From assembly GCA_922989275.2 (NCBI GenBank), contig OV277858.1, forward strand, positions 7,626,001-7,690,000: a DNA stretch of 64,000 nucleotides, in the 5' to 3' direction. Position 1 is the stretch's first letter. Every line of letters begins with the position of its first letter. Source of the DNA: Gari tellinella. Lineage: Eukaryota > Mollusca > Bivalvia > Cardiida > Psammobiidae. The notes beneath the pieces were generated by a model. That model was not told the DNA's origin. It saw only the letters and a program-made list of their open reading frames with translations, and did no database searches. Below, in pieces: positions 33,287-46,281 of this stretch. Both the position numbers and the translations under genes were made by a program.

Positions 33287-33763
33287 AGCACTACTTTTAC
33301 CCTTCCAATGCTGTAAGTAAGTTTTCAAGGATAATTTCTATCTAATTTCAGTACTTACAAGTTGCCACAATATATTGCAATACGGTTCCTCTGTATTGTA
33401 ATGTATTGCAATATGGTTTTCACTGTATTGTTACACGACTAGACAGGTCTATAACTATACTATCTGCCTCGCCCTCTGCATCTATATATGCAGCGACCAT
33501 CAAACAGAATATCACCACATTCTGTGATCCAAGGCCTTGAATTAGTTCCAGTTGGTTGTGTAATCCAGATCACAGGAGAGGCGTAGTGTCGAGTGTGATC
33601 TGGATTACAAAATAGATGGGTTCCTCAGAACATGTGTGTCACCTGCCAGCAAGCATCAGTAGAACATTCTCTTGCCGTAAAGAAATTTCATTTCAAAATC
33701 TTCAGTTAAACAGAATAAATCTGCATGAAAAGAAAATGTTGAAAAGGGGAACAACTCTCACAT
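33287..33763. other. Unassigned, with one hairpin
   Basis: Contains repeated ATTGCAATACGG/TATTGCAATATGG words (33370-33420) and the hairpin listed next. No gene supported (the frame at 33616 overlaps the E-like block at 33764). Confidence 0.4.
33559..33609. repeat. Perfect 15-bp stem hairpin
   Basis: TGTAATCCAGATCAC and its exact complement around a 21-base loop. Possibly a tiny MITE; no duplication seen. Confidence 0.6.
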
Positions 33764-33844
33764 TCACTTTCGGTTTTCGTTTTGATTGCCGTTGTCTCCA
33801 ACAGCTTTAGTTTTACTGTCTTTTCTTACAAGAAACTTTTTCAT
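33764..33844 (-). CDS. Candidate Lys-rich N-terminal exon, copy 2
   Basis: MKKFLVRKDSKTKAVGDNG then NQNENRK and TGA; two replacements from the copy at 1307-1387. See that entry. Confidence 0.25.
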   Translation of the reverse strand: MKKFLVRKDSKTKAVGDNGNQNENRK

Positions 33845-34407
33845 CCTCTTAGCTGTCAATCATGTTATAAACAAATGTGAAAACGGAAGTGACATTATTT
33901 TAAGATAAGGGCTACAAAACGGACACCGACACAGTGGTTTCAAAACAATACCGGACCTAACTACAGACGGTTTTACTTGTGATGAAGCATCATATGATTA
34001 AAATTATAACATCTTCTTTATTATTTCACAGTGGTTCTCACTGTTAATGGGAATTTTTCGCCGGCTTAAATCAAGTTTAGAAAAAAAATCCAAATAGTTA
34101 TTCATCAGCGTATTTAGTGAACACATTCGCCTTATTCAAACATAAACGTCAGAAGTCGCAGATTAACTCCATTTCTTTGAATTTATAGCTATTTTGGTCA
34201 GATTTGAAGGCACATTTAGGCTTCCAAATATAATATTATCCCGAATCCGTGCTTGTCCACAGACAATTAAAATGCAAAAATCAATTTGTGCGGGCCAAAA
34301 AATGTACGAGACGGACGTGGGATTTCCGCACCCCTGTCGATATATTGATCGATGAACAGATATACATCAATAACGTCCTATCAATGACAGCTCTAGTTAT
34401 TTTCAGT

Positions 34408-34589
34408 TAGAAAACTAATTTTTCTTCACATTCCTTCAATGTATTTGCCTTTTTGCATTTAAAATGATAATCTTTATAATATTTTTCGCTGAGGGCTACG
34501 GTGAAACTAATGAAGAGGATACTCTCATTGTTGTTATGAAAACAAGTTTGGTGGCGAATATTTGATGAAGTTTCTTTGGTTTTTCCCAT
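34408..34589 (-). CDS. Candidate last exon, copy 2
   Basis: 60 codons ending KECEEKLVF. Open throughout despite about nine replacements and six fewer codons than copy 1. See 1967-2166. Confidence 0.3.
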
Positions 34590-34628
34590 TGAATATTCAT
34601 AAGATATGGTAAAAATGAGAGGGTATTA

Positions 34629-35629
34629 CAGAGTTCCCATTCACGCACAGATGTACGTGATTCACTTACAATTTTAAAATATCACGCATAAAATCAATGC
34701 CCTGAACATGCATGCACGCACATACTTATGTTGCAGATAATGCCGAAATCTGATGTAAGAAGACCATTTTTATTAACAAACTACAAAATACATATTAAAA
34801 GTCAAAATCTGACGAGTGAATTTTGATTTGTTTTCATTTTCCTTATAGTGTCTGTCAGGCGCTTGACAATTCTTATCATTCTTAATACATAAAGCACCTG
34901 GTTCCCCCGCATCGCAAATCTGATGATTTAGCGGTTTAAAATAGATACCGGTAGTGGGATTTCCCATCTCTGTGCCTAATAAAGTCGCTATTTTTTTTCT
35001 ATCAATTTTTGTTTTTATAAGAATTCAATACATTAGAGGAAGACGTGTTTGAAAAATGCTGACAAATGATTAAGAAAAAAGTCCGGTCATAGGTCTATTT
35101 CTGGTCACTTTCGATTTCAAAAGAGCGACGCCATTTTATTATGCGAAATCCGACAACACAGTCGAAAAACAGGACGGGTTATCAGATGTATTAATCCCGT
35201 CTATAAACAATGTTGGGGAAAATGCCTGATTTAATGAGACACAGTCTTAGCATATACGGGCCTACGTATTCGTGTACTCTGCAAATATGTCGGCTAAGCC
35301 TCAATTGACGCCTCAATTGACGGCCTGGTTAAGAAATAATGAAAGAGATATGTACATTACACATTGAAACAAATGAAATAAAAATTTAGCGGCGGAACCA
35401 CAAATTTCCAAAGATCTTTCCTGGTGCGTATGAATAACGGAGTGCTACTTTGTAATATCCCGCTAGACCACGGTCTAAATCCACAATACATTTACGGTAT
35501 CGCAACTAACTTTGTAATAGAAGAAACACAAAAGAGCTTCATATGCACCCTCTGAAATTTGTCTGCACCCCCCAAAAAAAACCTACAGGGTACATGCACC
35601 CTCAAAATTTAAAGCCTGTGGGAACCCTG
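34629..35629. mobile_element. 1001-bp MITE, TATTA duplication
   Basis: Seen: TATTA at 34624-34628 and 35630-35634; copy 1 has the empty site (GAGAGTATTAATATTAGC near 2200-2215). Ends CAGAGTTCCCA and, inverted, CAGGGTTCCCA. Known: CAGGG-type ends are common in hAT elements, which usually give 8 bp, so the 5-bp duplication is unusual or marks a variant group. No transposase frame. Confidence 0.75.
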
Positions 35630-35954
35630 TATTAATATTAGCATCAATAAAATGTATCTGCAGTCAAAATAGTGTGTTGTTGTTGCCCTAGCCAACCCTC
35701 ACTAGGGTGACCGCACCACTTATTTCAAAGATTAGAGGCACGGCCACATACCCCTTGTCACTACCTATTCTCAATCATGAATAATAAGCCTAAGGAATTA
35801 CAAAGATGATTATCATTATGTGTGTGTTAGCTCTATTTTTTCAGTCTCCAATATTTCAAAGAAATGTAGATCAACATTCTATATTTCAACAGGTACAATA
35901 TACGTTTTGTTGATTTTTACATAAAGCGGAAGAGCCTCCTACATAGGGGCCTAC

Positions 35955-36089
35955 CTCACAGATATTCTCAAGATTCAAGTGGAACTCTCCGTCCCCCCAC
36001 CCACCAGTAGTTATAAACAGTTTGACGCCCGGACAGTCCGACACGTCGATAAGTGTGCACGTCAACGGACAACATTGCAAACCAACCAA
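35955..36089 (-). CDS. Candidate middle exon, copy 2
   Basis: Frame VGLQCCPLTCTLIDVSDCPG then VKLFITTGGWGDGEFHLNLE to a GAG/GTAGGC donor. Cys-rich at the start. Acceptor not found. Frame differs from the one open in copy 1. Confidence 0.3.
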
Positions 36090-36170
36090 AGATAGATTGC
36101 AGAAAAAATAAATTAAATCAAATAACTAGACATATGCTACATAGTGTGTGATAAAGCGTCAAAAACTTAC

Positions 36171-36194
36171 CATTCGTTTCCCGTATATTGCCAT
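36171..36194 (-). CDS. Candidate first coding exon (MAIYGKRM), copy 2
   Basis: Identical to 2734-2757, with the GTAAGT donor conserved. Confidence 0.35.
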
Positions 36195-36254
36195 TTTTTG
36201 GCGGTCGTTGAAGCGGAACTGCTAATTTGGAATACCTTCGGATGTTGATGTTAA

Positions 36255-36407
36255 ATGGATGCGTCTCAGAAAGTTGTCCGAAACTTAGCGAATATGTCCA
36301 CTGTAACGGTTTTAAAATATGACAAATTTATAGGCTTAAAAACTCGATTTCTTTATTTTCAGCAGAAAAGGGACAAGCATCGTCACACTACCTCAGACGG
36401 ACACTAA
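36255..36407 (+). pseudogene. MDASQK ORF, copy 2, shortened
   Basis: Same start as 2811. A one-base deletion (GACAATTAAAC to GACACTAAAAC) gives an early TAA after TTSDGH. Confidence 0.25.
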
Positions 36408-36886
36408 AACAAAAGTACATCTTTGAAAGTATCAATATATAGTCAAATTCTGAAATAAATCACGTTTTACGTTGGTCGCCTTAAACAACTTATTTTAGGG
36501 ACTTCAAAATATACGCGATCAAGATTTCAAGTTATTTTTTTGATTTTCTTTATCTTTTTAGACCAGAAAAGTTAATTCCATATGAGTAAGAGGACTGTTT
36601 TTAAGGTGTTTGCAAAGTTTCGACGCTCTCGCACCATTTTTTACCCCTGAAATTTAATGTCAAAATATTAAGGAGACCGCTTTTGGTCACCCTAAACTGC
36701 CGGTCGCCTTAACCCCCATTTTAAAGGATAACTGGTCACCTTAATGTCGTCATTATATTTATAAGGTTTGGTGACTTTTAAAGTTTAACCTTGACCCCTA
36801 GGGTCAGTGTTATGGTTTTCTGTTGAAAGTGTGTTATTAGTTTACAGGAGTTGAGCTTCTTAATCTTTGATTTCCCATTCTCTTTA

Positions 36887-38273
36887 AGGCTCAAGGTGAG
36901 CTATTGGGATGGCGTCCTTCCTCGTGCGTCGTCCGTCGTTGTTAACAATTGCTTCAAACGACATCTCCTCCTATACCGCTTGACAGAATTCAACCAAGCT
37001 TTACAGAAATGTTTCTTTGGTCAAGCTCTTTCAAATTTGTTCAAAGAATTAAAACAATGCAAAACTTTGGTTGCCATGGCAACCAAAGTGAAAAAATAAG
37101 GAAATCTTTAAAAAATCTTCTTGTCAAAAACTGCAAGGGCCAGAGCTTAGATAGTTGGCACATAGCATCATCTAAAGGTCCTCTATCAAGTTTGTTCAAA
37201 TTATGCCCCTGGGGTCAAAATTGGCCCCGCCCTGGGTCACCGTTTTACATAAGAGTTATATAGTGACATTTTTAAACGTATTCTCCTCTAAAACCAATAT
37301 GCCCAGAGCTTTGATATTTGGCATGGTGACAGTTCTCGATGCCCTTTACCGATATTGTTCAAATGGCTCTGGTTGGTTGCATATCTAGGTCACAGGAGCT
37401 AAAAATAGATATTTTTCAATGAAAAATTAAAAAATCTGCTTGTCTGAAATTACAAGAGCCAGGGCTTAGATTTTTTGCACATAGCAACGCCTACAGGTCC
37501 TCTATCAAGTTTATTCAAATTATGCCCCTTGGGTCAAAATTTTCCCTGCCCCGGGGATCACCGTTTTACATAGAGTTATATAGTGAAATTTTCAAATGTC
37601 TTCTTCTCTGACACTAATATGGCCAGAGCTTTGCAATTTGGTATGGTGACTCTTCTGAATATCCTTTACATATATTTTGTTCAAATGGTTCAGGTCTGTT
37701 GCATATCTAGGTCATAAGAGCTAAAAATATATTTTTTCTATAAAAACTTAAAAAATCTTCTTGTCAAAAACTACAAGGGTCAGAGCTTAGATATTTGGCA
37801 CATAGAATCACCTACAGGTCGTCTATCAATTTTGCTCAAATTATGCCCCTGGGGTCAAAATTGGCCCTGCCCCAAGGTCACAGTTTTACATTGAGTTATA
37901 TAGTGAAATTTTCAAATGTCTTGTCCTCTGAAACTTATATGGCCAGAGCTTTAATATCAGCAGGGTGACACTTCTAGAGTAGATGTCCTAAAGTTACCTT
38001 TTTTTGTTCAAATGGTTCCAGTCTGTTGCATATGTAGGTCACAGGAGCTAAACATAGATTTTTTCAATGGAAACTTTAAAAAATCTTCTTGTCTAAAACC
38101 CTAGTACCCTGATCTTAGATACTTGGCACATAGCATCATCTACAGGTTCTCTATCAAGATTGTTCAAATTATGCCTATCAGGGAAAATATTACCCCGTCC
38201 TGGACATAAATCATTATCTACATTTTGTAATCTATTCTCAGGTGAGCAAAATGTGCCCCATGGGGCTCTTGTT
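36887..38273 (+). mobile_element. F1 element, copy C
   Basis: Counterpart of 10361-11744, same truncated 5' hairpin. Confidence 0.65.
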
Positions 38274-38345
38274 ATAAATTTAGGTTAAGATTGAATGTAG
38301 GTGACGTCCGGTTGGAAAACTTGATCAAATTATATAAACCTTTGT

Positions 38346-38533
38346 AGCTCACCTGAGCTAGATCAGGGTGATTGTTTGCAATCCTTGAATGTCCGGCGTC
38401 TGTCTTCAGTCAACCGTCGTCCGTCATCAACAATTTTAGTGTTTACACTCTAGAGGCCACAGTATTTATCCAAACTTTCTCAAACTTACTGAAATTGTAT
38501 ATTATTATTACTATAAGCGTTAGATTATGTTTG
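38346..38533 (+). mobile_element. F7 5' fragment, copy C
   Basis: Counterpart of 11817-12004. Confidence 0.6.
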
Positions 38534-39110
38534 AAACCCCCCATCATCCTAACGAAATATACAATGTTGGTGTCTATTTAACCCCCCCCCCCCCCCCCAA
38601 CATCCTAACCAAATATATGATGGTGTCTACTTAAACCCCCCAACATCCTAACGGAATATATGATGGTATCTACTTAAACCCCCAACATCCTAACGGAATA
38701 TATGATGGTGTCTACTTAAACCCCCCAACATCCTAACCAAATATATGATGGTGTCTACTTAAACCCCCCAACATCCTATAAACCAAATATATGTTTGTGT
38801 CTACTTAAAAACCCCAACATCCTTACCAAATATATATTGGTGTCTACTTAACCCCCCCCCAAACATCCTTACCAAATATATGTTGGTGTCTACTTAACCC
38901 CCCCCCCCAACATCCTAACCAAATATATGTTGGTGTCTACTTACCCCCCCCCCCCAAACATTCTTACCAAATATATGTTGGTGTCTACTTCCCCCCCCCC
39001 CCCAACATCCTAACCAAATATATGTTGGTGTCTACTTAAACCCCCCAACATCCTTACAAAATTTAAGTTGTTGTCTACTTAAACCCCCCCAACATCCTAA
39101 CTAAATTTTA
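38534..39110 (+). repeat. 43-bp minisatellite, about 13 units (copy C)
   Basis: Same unit as 12005-12850 with fewer copies and different C-run lengths. Confidence 0.85.
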
Positions 39111-39951
39111 TAAGTAATACAGTTTTTCCCGGTGTAAATGAGGATTAATTTTATTCCCAGCTGAAGAAAATCATAATGCCTGAGCTGTTATCTATCCTTT
39201 TCTGAGTTTAATATTACATTTTTAGTTCACCAGAGCTTATGTCTGAGTCCTGACTTAATTTCTATAGCAACTTTCGACGCTATGGATAAAACGATGGAAA
39301 ATATCTAAAAAACTAAGATTTGAAGATTTCTCGAGAGGGTGTATTAGACTGGTCATATTTTTCCAATGCCAGATGCATGATAATGCTACCCTTTTGTATA
39401 TATTTGAGTAATTTCTTTTATTTTTTGCAAATGCACCATCTGGTTGCGAGTGGCTTTAAGAAGTCACATATTTGGCTATATCTTTATGAGATTCTGTCAG
39501 TGCCATGTCCTTCCTAAAATTTAGGTCACACTTGAAGCTTGGTCATGTGGGATCTTAAAGTAGGTAAAATCGCAAAACTATGGGATATGCCGTCAGTCAT
39601 TGTGTTACACAAGCTGTTCTCACCTTGCGGACGGAGATATCCAAAATATTGGGGGGGGGGGGGGGGGTTGAGATTACCTTATCTGTCTGGACGGACAAGT
39701 AAAATTAATTGATGTTAATTAGATAACGAATCCATTGGGAAGAATAAATGAACATTATTGTGGTGTTTCATGAGATGACGTAACGACCGAGTCTAGGATT
39801 GAAATGTTATTACTTATTAAGCGAGTCTTGGCGTGCTAAATATTTTTTCTATTCTAGCCGAGGTTTAGATCAGTTTGTCTCATACAACGACTAGTGACAG
39901 GTTCTTTTTCTCGCATAACCAATAGTTTTAATCTTTTTTAGCTCATCAAAG
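39111..39951 (+). other. Intron-like sequence, copy C
   Basis: Counterpart of 12851-13670; poly-G of 17 at 39651-39667. The frames 39320-39517 and 39891-40076 are not conserved as proteins. Confidence 0.45.
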
Positions 39952-40010
39952 CATGACAAGAAATTGTGTATGATTGTGGGGAAGGCAATAATCTCTGATG
40001 GAGGAATTAG
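39952..40010 (+). CDS. Candidate exon E3, copy C
   Basis: HDKKLCMIVGKAIISDGGI plus a split Arg codon; GTAAGT donor intact. Three replacements relative to A and D. Confidence 0.45.
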
Positions 40011-40387
40011 GTAAGTTTTTTGACATCTCTCTTTTAGTCGAAACTCTTCAAAAGTTATTAAAAAATTATGAACCAATGCAAATTAAGGAAAAATCTGTTT
40101 GTGTCAAAATGTAGGGTTACAAATCTCATCGGATTTTAATGCAACTGGGTCAAAATGTTTATCTCAATTATATCTAGGTCATGGATGAATATGGAAAATG
40201 TCCGGTCAAAAACATGGTAACTAGATCATATCAGACAACATTTGTTAACAGCTAGAAGCTAAAAATCTTTTTAAATGTTGATGAAACTTGGTAAAAATGT
40301 TTTTTATTGATATCTAGGTCAGGGTTGAATGTTGGTTGTGTCGGGTCAAAATATAGGTCACTGGGTCAAATCATAAGAATACATTTT

Positions 40388-41466
40388 TAGCTCACATGGC
40401 ACGAAGTGCCAAGGTGAGCTTTTAGGACCGCTGGATGTCTGTCGTCCGTCGTCTGTCCGTCTGTCTGTCTGTTCACAATTGGTTCGTTAACACTCTAGCG
40501 ACTACAAATTTCATCCAATCTTCATGGAACTTGATGACACTGTTTGTCTTGGTGAAATCTAGGTCAAGTACGATTGTTGGTCATGTCAGATCAAAAACTA
40601 GGTCACTAGGTCAAATCATAGAAAAATCTTGTTAACACTCTAGAGGCTACAAATCTTATTGGATTTTAATGAAACTGTCAAAATGTTTGGCTCATTGATA
40701 TCTAGGTCAAGTTTGAATATAGGTCATCCTTGGTCAAAAACTAGGTCACTAGGTCAAATCATAGAAAACCTTGTTAACACTCCAGATTCTACAAATCTCA
40801 TTGGAATTTAATGCAACCTAGTCAGAATGTTTGCCTAATTGATATCTAGGTCAAGTTCGAATATTGGTAATGTCAGGTCAAAAACTAGGTCACTAGGTCA
40901 AATCATTGGAAAACATTGTTTACACTCTATAGGCTACAAATCTCACCGTATCGTCATGAAGCTTGGTCAAAATGTTTGCCTCATTCATATCTAGGACAAG
41001 TTCGAATGTGAGTCATGTCTGGTCAAAAACAAGGTCACTAGGTCAACTCAAAGAAAAACCTTGTTAACACTCTAGAGGCTACAAATCTCAATGGATCTTA
41101 ATGAAACTTGGTCAGAATGTTTTCCTGATTGAAATCTAGGTCAATTTTGAACGTGGGTCATGTCCGGTTAAAAACTAGGTCACTAGGTCAAATCATAGAA
41201 AAACCTTGTTAACACTCTAGAGGCTACAAATCTCAATGGATCTTTATGAAACTTCATCAAAATGTTTGTCTTGATGAAATCCTAGTCAAGTTCGAATGTG
41301 GGTCATGTCCGGTCAAAAACTAGGTCACTAGATCAAATTTTAGAAACATCTTGTTAACACTATAAAGGTTGATTATGGGTCATGTTCAGTCGTTATCTAG
41401 GTCACTATAGGTCATGTTTTACATGGTGTACCAGGTGAGCGATTTAGGGTCATAGTGGCCCTTGTT
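40388..41466 (+). mobile_element. F2 element, copy C
   Basis: Counterpart of 14112-15188, same T-run target. Confidence 0.75.
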
Positions 41467-42180
41467 TACACTAGCAGTGATTCTTTTACCTGTGCATCCT
41501 GAGTTCTGTACTCATTAAATTTGCCAGGGACTCATTATTTGAAAAGTTGCGCATCCCATGGACCCAAAGCTTTTCTGGCATTTATTAACACATTACTCCA
41601 TATGATATAAGTTGAATTATAACACAGTTGTTTGCATTATTGTACTCTTCCACTGCCGTGAATAATTCTACAGTACTTGTATATTATGCTACATCTTTAT
41701 CCCAGCAGATAGTAGGACATATGCTACCAATGCGTGAGACACCTGGTGGCTTTTAAATAAGTATGATAAATCAAGCATCGTTACTCTACGAAATCGTGCA
41801 TATCAGTTACCTCCCAAGGGTACCTTCAGTTTCAAACAATCTCTAATAATTTCATATTATAAACGTTAAATGCATGCCATGAAATTGTACTTGGTAAATG
41901 AAAGTACATGAAACTTAGCAAATACTCTTATCTAATAAGGCTAAGTTAATTACTCAGAACTTTTTCAAATTGAATATAAGCGTTAACCTAGGAACACATA
42001 GAAAAAGCTGTCTGCTTGTTTAGGCCATTTGTATAGGTATATAAGTGCCTGTAGTTTCAAACGAAGCATTATAACTTATTCTTTTTTACCATTGTCTTAT
42101 TATTCACACCTATAGCTTTTATTGTGAGAAGTTTCATCAATTTATTTCAGTTAAATTTTGATTCAGTGAGTGTTTTCATT

Positions 42181-42276
42181 TGTGTAACTTCATGTGAAGC
42201 GCTTTTGAACGCACAACCCCTGTGTGAAAAGAGCGCTATATAAATCTGGTATAATAATAAATAATAATAATAATAA
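42181..42276 (+). mobile_element. SINE or LINE 3'-tail insertion, copy C only
   Basis: Seen: CATGTGAAGCGCTTTTGAAC, GAGCGCTATATAAATC, then an AATAATAAT tail. Copies A (near 15901) and D (near 60725) lack it, giving the empty site TTTTCATTGAATTGGAG. Known: a GCGCTATATAAAT tail followed by an ATT or TAA microsatellite is a common 3' end of L2-type LINEs and the SINEs that use them. 5'-truncated. Confidence 0.7.
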
Positions 42277-42360
42277 TTGGAGCCGGAAAAAATTAAGAAA
42301 AAAACATATATCGGGCAAAAAAAGATCCTTCGGATATTTCATTTGGTCGCATATGTCCAT

Positions 42361-42428
42361 AAAGCAGGTTTGAAGTAAAACAGAAGTGCTTTAAGGCAAA
42401 ATCTGCTTTACTTTAAACCTGCTTTAAG
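42361..42428. repeat. Mini-palindrome, copy C
   Basis: Counterpart of 15993-16061. Confidence 0.6.
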
Positions 42429-42556
42429 TTGTCACATGTCTTCAAAGCAAGAAATAAGTTAAAGGATATAGGGTAAATTTTTCACCTGAAGGACTCAATT
42501 TTTGTCAGACTCATTGTTTTACAGAATGAGACTCATTCATCTGATTTCTAAAATAA

Positions 42557-42740
42557 TCACTGCTCTAGAAGCTACAAATCTCATTTGATCTTAATGAAAC
42601 TTTTCTCAAATTGTTTGCCTCATCAAAATCTAGGCCATGATTGAATGTGGGTCATGTGAAGTTAAAATCTAGAGCACTATAGGTCAAGTTTTATATGATG
42701 TACCATGTGAACAATATAGGGCCATCGTGGCCCTTGTTTT
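42557..42740 (+). mobile_element. F2 3' remnant, copy C
   Basis: Counterpart of 16190-16373. Confidence 0.6.
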
Positions 42741-42799
42741 TAAAGTGTTGCATGTAGTTCAAGTTAGTATGTGTATCATATTTTGTCAATTTCAGAAAG

Positions 42800-42857
42800 A
42801 GATGATTTCAGTTTGGAAGATCACGTAACACAGTGGGGAAAAAAAGAAAAAGCTCAG
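42800..42857 (+). pseudogene. Exon E4, copy C, damaged donor
   Basis: Codes DDFSLEDHVTQWGKKEKAQ like A, but CAG is followed by ATAATAGACC before GTAATA, so the consensus donor is displaced by ten bases. Use of the displaced GT would shift frame into E5. Confidence 0.45.
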
Positions 42858-43548
42858 ATAATAGACCGTAATACTGATTGATCCATTTTATGCGGCTCAC
42901 CATATATTCTAGTGTAAACATACTGTATTTCTCCTTGTAGATACCCAGTATGACTTATAGTTGGGGCAAATTGTTTCGGTCCTCGCTGCTTGTCTGTCCA
43001 CAGCTTGAAATTTGACAATAAATTTTGAATCACATATGATCTATGAAGACTTAAATAAAATATGATAGAGACTTCATAGTTTGCATTTGGTCTCAATTCA
43101 AGGTCAAGGGCATGTAGAGGTTATTTAAATACTTAATAGGCTGAATTTAACATTGGTCATCATTTTTGAACTTAGTAACATGTGATAGAAACTTCATAGT
43201 TGGTATGTGTACTCATTTGATAAAGCTCTTGATTTCAATACAAGTTTGGTCATGTCTGTCAAAGTCATAAGAGGTTATGGTAAAGTCAGGCATAGTATTG
43301 ACTTCAAACTTCATATACAGACATATCTCATTGACCAGGAGTGCAGTGTATAAGAACCGTTACTCCGTCATCAGTATTTTTATTGTTTGTTGTTATATTT
43401 TATCGAATGTAGTCTTGTCTGGAACATAATAATTTGCCAAAGTATAAGAGTTATTGACTTCAAACTTAATATACAGATTATGTATATACATGTATCATTG
43501 TCTAGGAGTGCCATGCTCAAGAACTGTTACTCTGTCATCAGTATTTTT

Positions 43549-44706
43549 AGCTCACCTGGCACTTAAGTGCCAAGGTGAGCTATTAGGATCGCTGGATGTC
43601 TGTCCTCCGTCCACAATTGCTTGTTAACATTTAAATGGCCACACATTTTATTGGATCTTCATGAAACTTGATAACAATGTTTATCTTAATGAAATCTAGG
43701 TCAAGTGCGAATGAGGGTCATGTCCGGTTAAAAACTAGGTCACTAGGTCAAATAAAAGAAAAACCTTGTTTACACTCTAAGGACTACACATTTCATTTGG
43801 TATTCATGATAATTAGTTTTCATGTTTGTCTTGAAAAATGTAGGTCAAGTTCGAATGTGGGTCATATCCAGTCAAAACTAGGTCACTATGTCAAATCATA
43901 GTAAAAACCTTGTTAACACTCTAGAGGCTACAAATCTCATTGTATCTAAATGAATTTTTTTTAAATGTTAACCTCATTTATATCAAGGTCAAGTTTGAAT
44001 GTGGGTCATGGCCAGTTAAAAACTAGGTCACTAGGTCAAATCATAGGAAAACCTTATGAACAGTCTCTAGAGGCTATAAATCTAATTGGATTTAAATGCA
44101 ACTAGGGTATAATGTTTGCCTAATTGATATCTATGTCAAGTTTGAATGCGGGTCAGTTCGGGTCATGACACTTACTTAAAATGTTTGTCTCATTGATATC
44201 TAGGTCAAGTTCCAACATGGGTCAGGTCTGGTCAAACACTCAGTCACTAGGTCAAATAATTGGAAAACCTTACTCATACCCTAGAGGCTACAAAACTTAT
44301 CCGATCATCATGACACTTGGTAAGAATGTTTGCCCAATTGATATCCAGGTCAAGTGTTAATGTGGGTCATGTCTGGTCAAAAACTAGGTTACTCTAGGTC
44401 AAATCATAGAAAAACTTTGTTAACACTCTAGAGGCTACAAGTCTCAATGGCTTTAAATGCAAAAAAAAATAGAATGTTTGCCTAATTAATAATATGGGTC
44501 ATGTCAGGTCAAAACTAGGTCACTAGTTCAAATCAAAACCAGTGTTAACTCAGATCTGAATGATGCTTGCCTACATAAAATCAAGGTCAAAATCAAATGA
44601 GGGTTGTGTCTGGTCAAAAACTAGGTTACTAGGTCAACTCATAGAAACATCTTGTTAACATTCTATTGTTGATTGTGGGTCATGTCTAGTCATACATAAT
44701 CTAGGT
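43549..44706 (+). mobile_element. F2 element nested in F3, copy C, 3' deleted
   Basis: Starts in the F3 T run as in A (F3 core at about 43300-43548). At 44707-44735 the first 29 bases of the SINE follow, then a deletion joins to the last bases of F3 (GATTGGTCTAG). Confidence 0.65.
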
Positions 44707-44735
44707 GGGGGCCTCCGTGGTCTAGCGGTATAGTC
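44707..44735 (+). mobile_element. SINE 5' stub, copy C
   Basis: GGGGCCTCCGTGG, A box TCTAGCGGTATAG, then lost in the deletion. Confidence 0.7.
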
Positions 44736-44752
44736 TGATTGGTCTAGTTTTC

Positions 44753-45180
44753 CAGCTCATCCAGTGGCCTTAACTCTGTAATTCTTTGGAAGAGTGGAAT
44801 GAAGATTTGGGTCGTGAAAATTAACACTTCATTTTTAATTATGCATATACAAAGTTTTATATGAATTGGTACAGAAATGTAGCATTGGTTTGGATCCAAA
44901 AATGTACAAGTCCCATCAGTGGCCATAACTTTACCTATCTTAAAACAACTCACTTGAAAAATATCATGTCATGCACATCTACACTTCATGTTAAATGCAT
45001 ATGCAAAGTTTGATGTCAATCGGTAAAGAAATGTAGAAGTCATTTGCATCAAAGCTTTTATCAGTAAGAAAAGGTCATAAAGTAGCTGTTTGTCCTTGAT
45101 TGGTAGAAAAAACTTCCCAAAACAACCAAGTGATACTCCCTCATTTCTCTGGTGAGCTCTTCAGGACCCTTTTGTTGATC
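44753..45180 (+). mobile_element. F8 element, copy C
   Basis: Counterpart of 18936-19363. Confidence 0.55.
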
Positions 45181-45185
45181 TTTTT

Positions 45186-45828
45186 TATGCCCCCGGCATA
45201 TGCATAGGCATATACATGTAGTAATTGTCCATCCATGCGTGTGTGCGTCCGTAACAAGGTTAAGTAGATGTTACCGTTTCGTCTAGCATCAACACCGCTT
45301 ACTCAAATACTTTGACACTTATACAGTTATTGCTTTGGACCATTCCCTATCCACCAATATCAACAAACCATGATTTTGACATTGACCTTGACCTTATTTG
45401 TACTTAGAATATTTAGATAGGCTATTTCTTGGAAAACTAGATTTTACCATTTCATCTAGCATCAACACAACTGACTACAATGTGTTGATACTTATACGGA
45501 TATTACCTTGGATCACTACCAATCCACCCATATTACCCAACCTTGATTTTGACCGTGACCTTGACTTAATTTGAACTTAGAATATTTTAAATAGGCTCTT
45601 TCTCAGTTAACTAGATTTTACCGTTTCATCTAGCATCAACACTGCCTAGTACAATGCTTTTGTACTTATACAGTTATTCACATGGACTATTACCAACTCA
45701 CTAAGAATATCCAAACTCAGTTTGATCTTGACCGTGACCTAATTTTGACTTAGAAAAGATTTAGAATATTATTATTGTCAAGGATGCCACCGGGGGCATA
45801 AGTGTTTATTGAACGCGCAGTCTTGTTT
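45186..45828 (+). mobile_element. F5 element, copy C, upstream
   Basis: Counterpart of 19365-20003. Confidence 0.7.
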
Positions 45829-45972
45829 CCATTTGTTATATGCTCAGATGGGATATAGGCTCTAGGTGACCATTTTGGCTGTAAAATTTGATATTAATCC
45901 AGAGTCATGATGGCCCATATGGGACAGTATTGTATGGTGAAATTTATCATATTTTATGCAATGTGTCACAAA

Positions 45973-46210
45973 TACCTGGAGCCCGTTTCAGAAAACTTCG
46001 AACAACAAAAACGATTGTAAGTCTAAACTGTAAATACATTTAATATCTGATTTCATCCATCTAATCAAGCCTTGTGACTAAAAAAACGACTCCAAACCGA
46101 TGTCACAAGACAGCATTAGATGGAGAAATAACTAATAGTTGAGCATTTTATAATCTGACTTATGACAACATTTGTCGTATGAAGTTTTATGAAACGGGCC
46201 CCTGGTTGCT
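45973..46210. mobile_element. GGGCCCGTTTC MITE, copy C
   Basis: Counterpart of 20151-20386. Confidence 0.7.
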
Positions 46211-46281
46211 AAATGTCTGATTTCTTTTAGAACTTTTGTGTAAAATGTAAGTTCGTTTCCTGTTTTTAAGGCAAAGACCAG

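Larger units (their letters stand above)
33764..36697. repeat. Second copy of the foldback core
   Basis: Matches about 1307-3247 in the same orientation, except for a 1-kb hAT-like insertion at 34629-35629, an 18-bp in-frame difference and small indels. The CCGG arms are absent. It begins exactly at the Lys-rich exon's stop region and ends at GGTCACCCTAAA. Confidence 0.75.
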
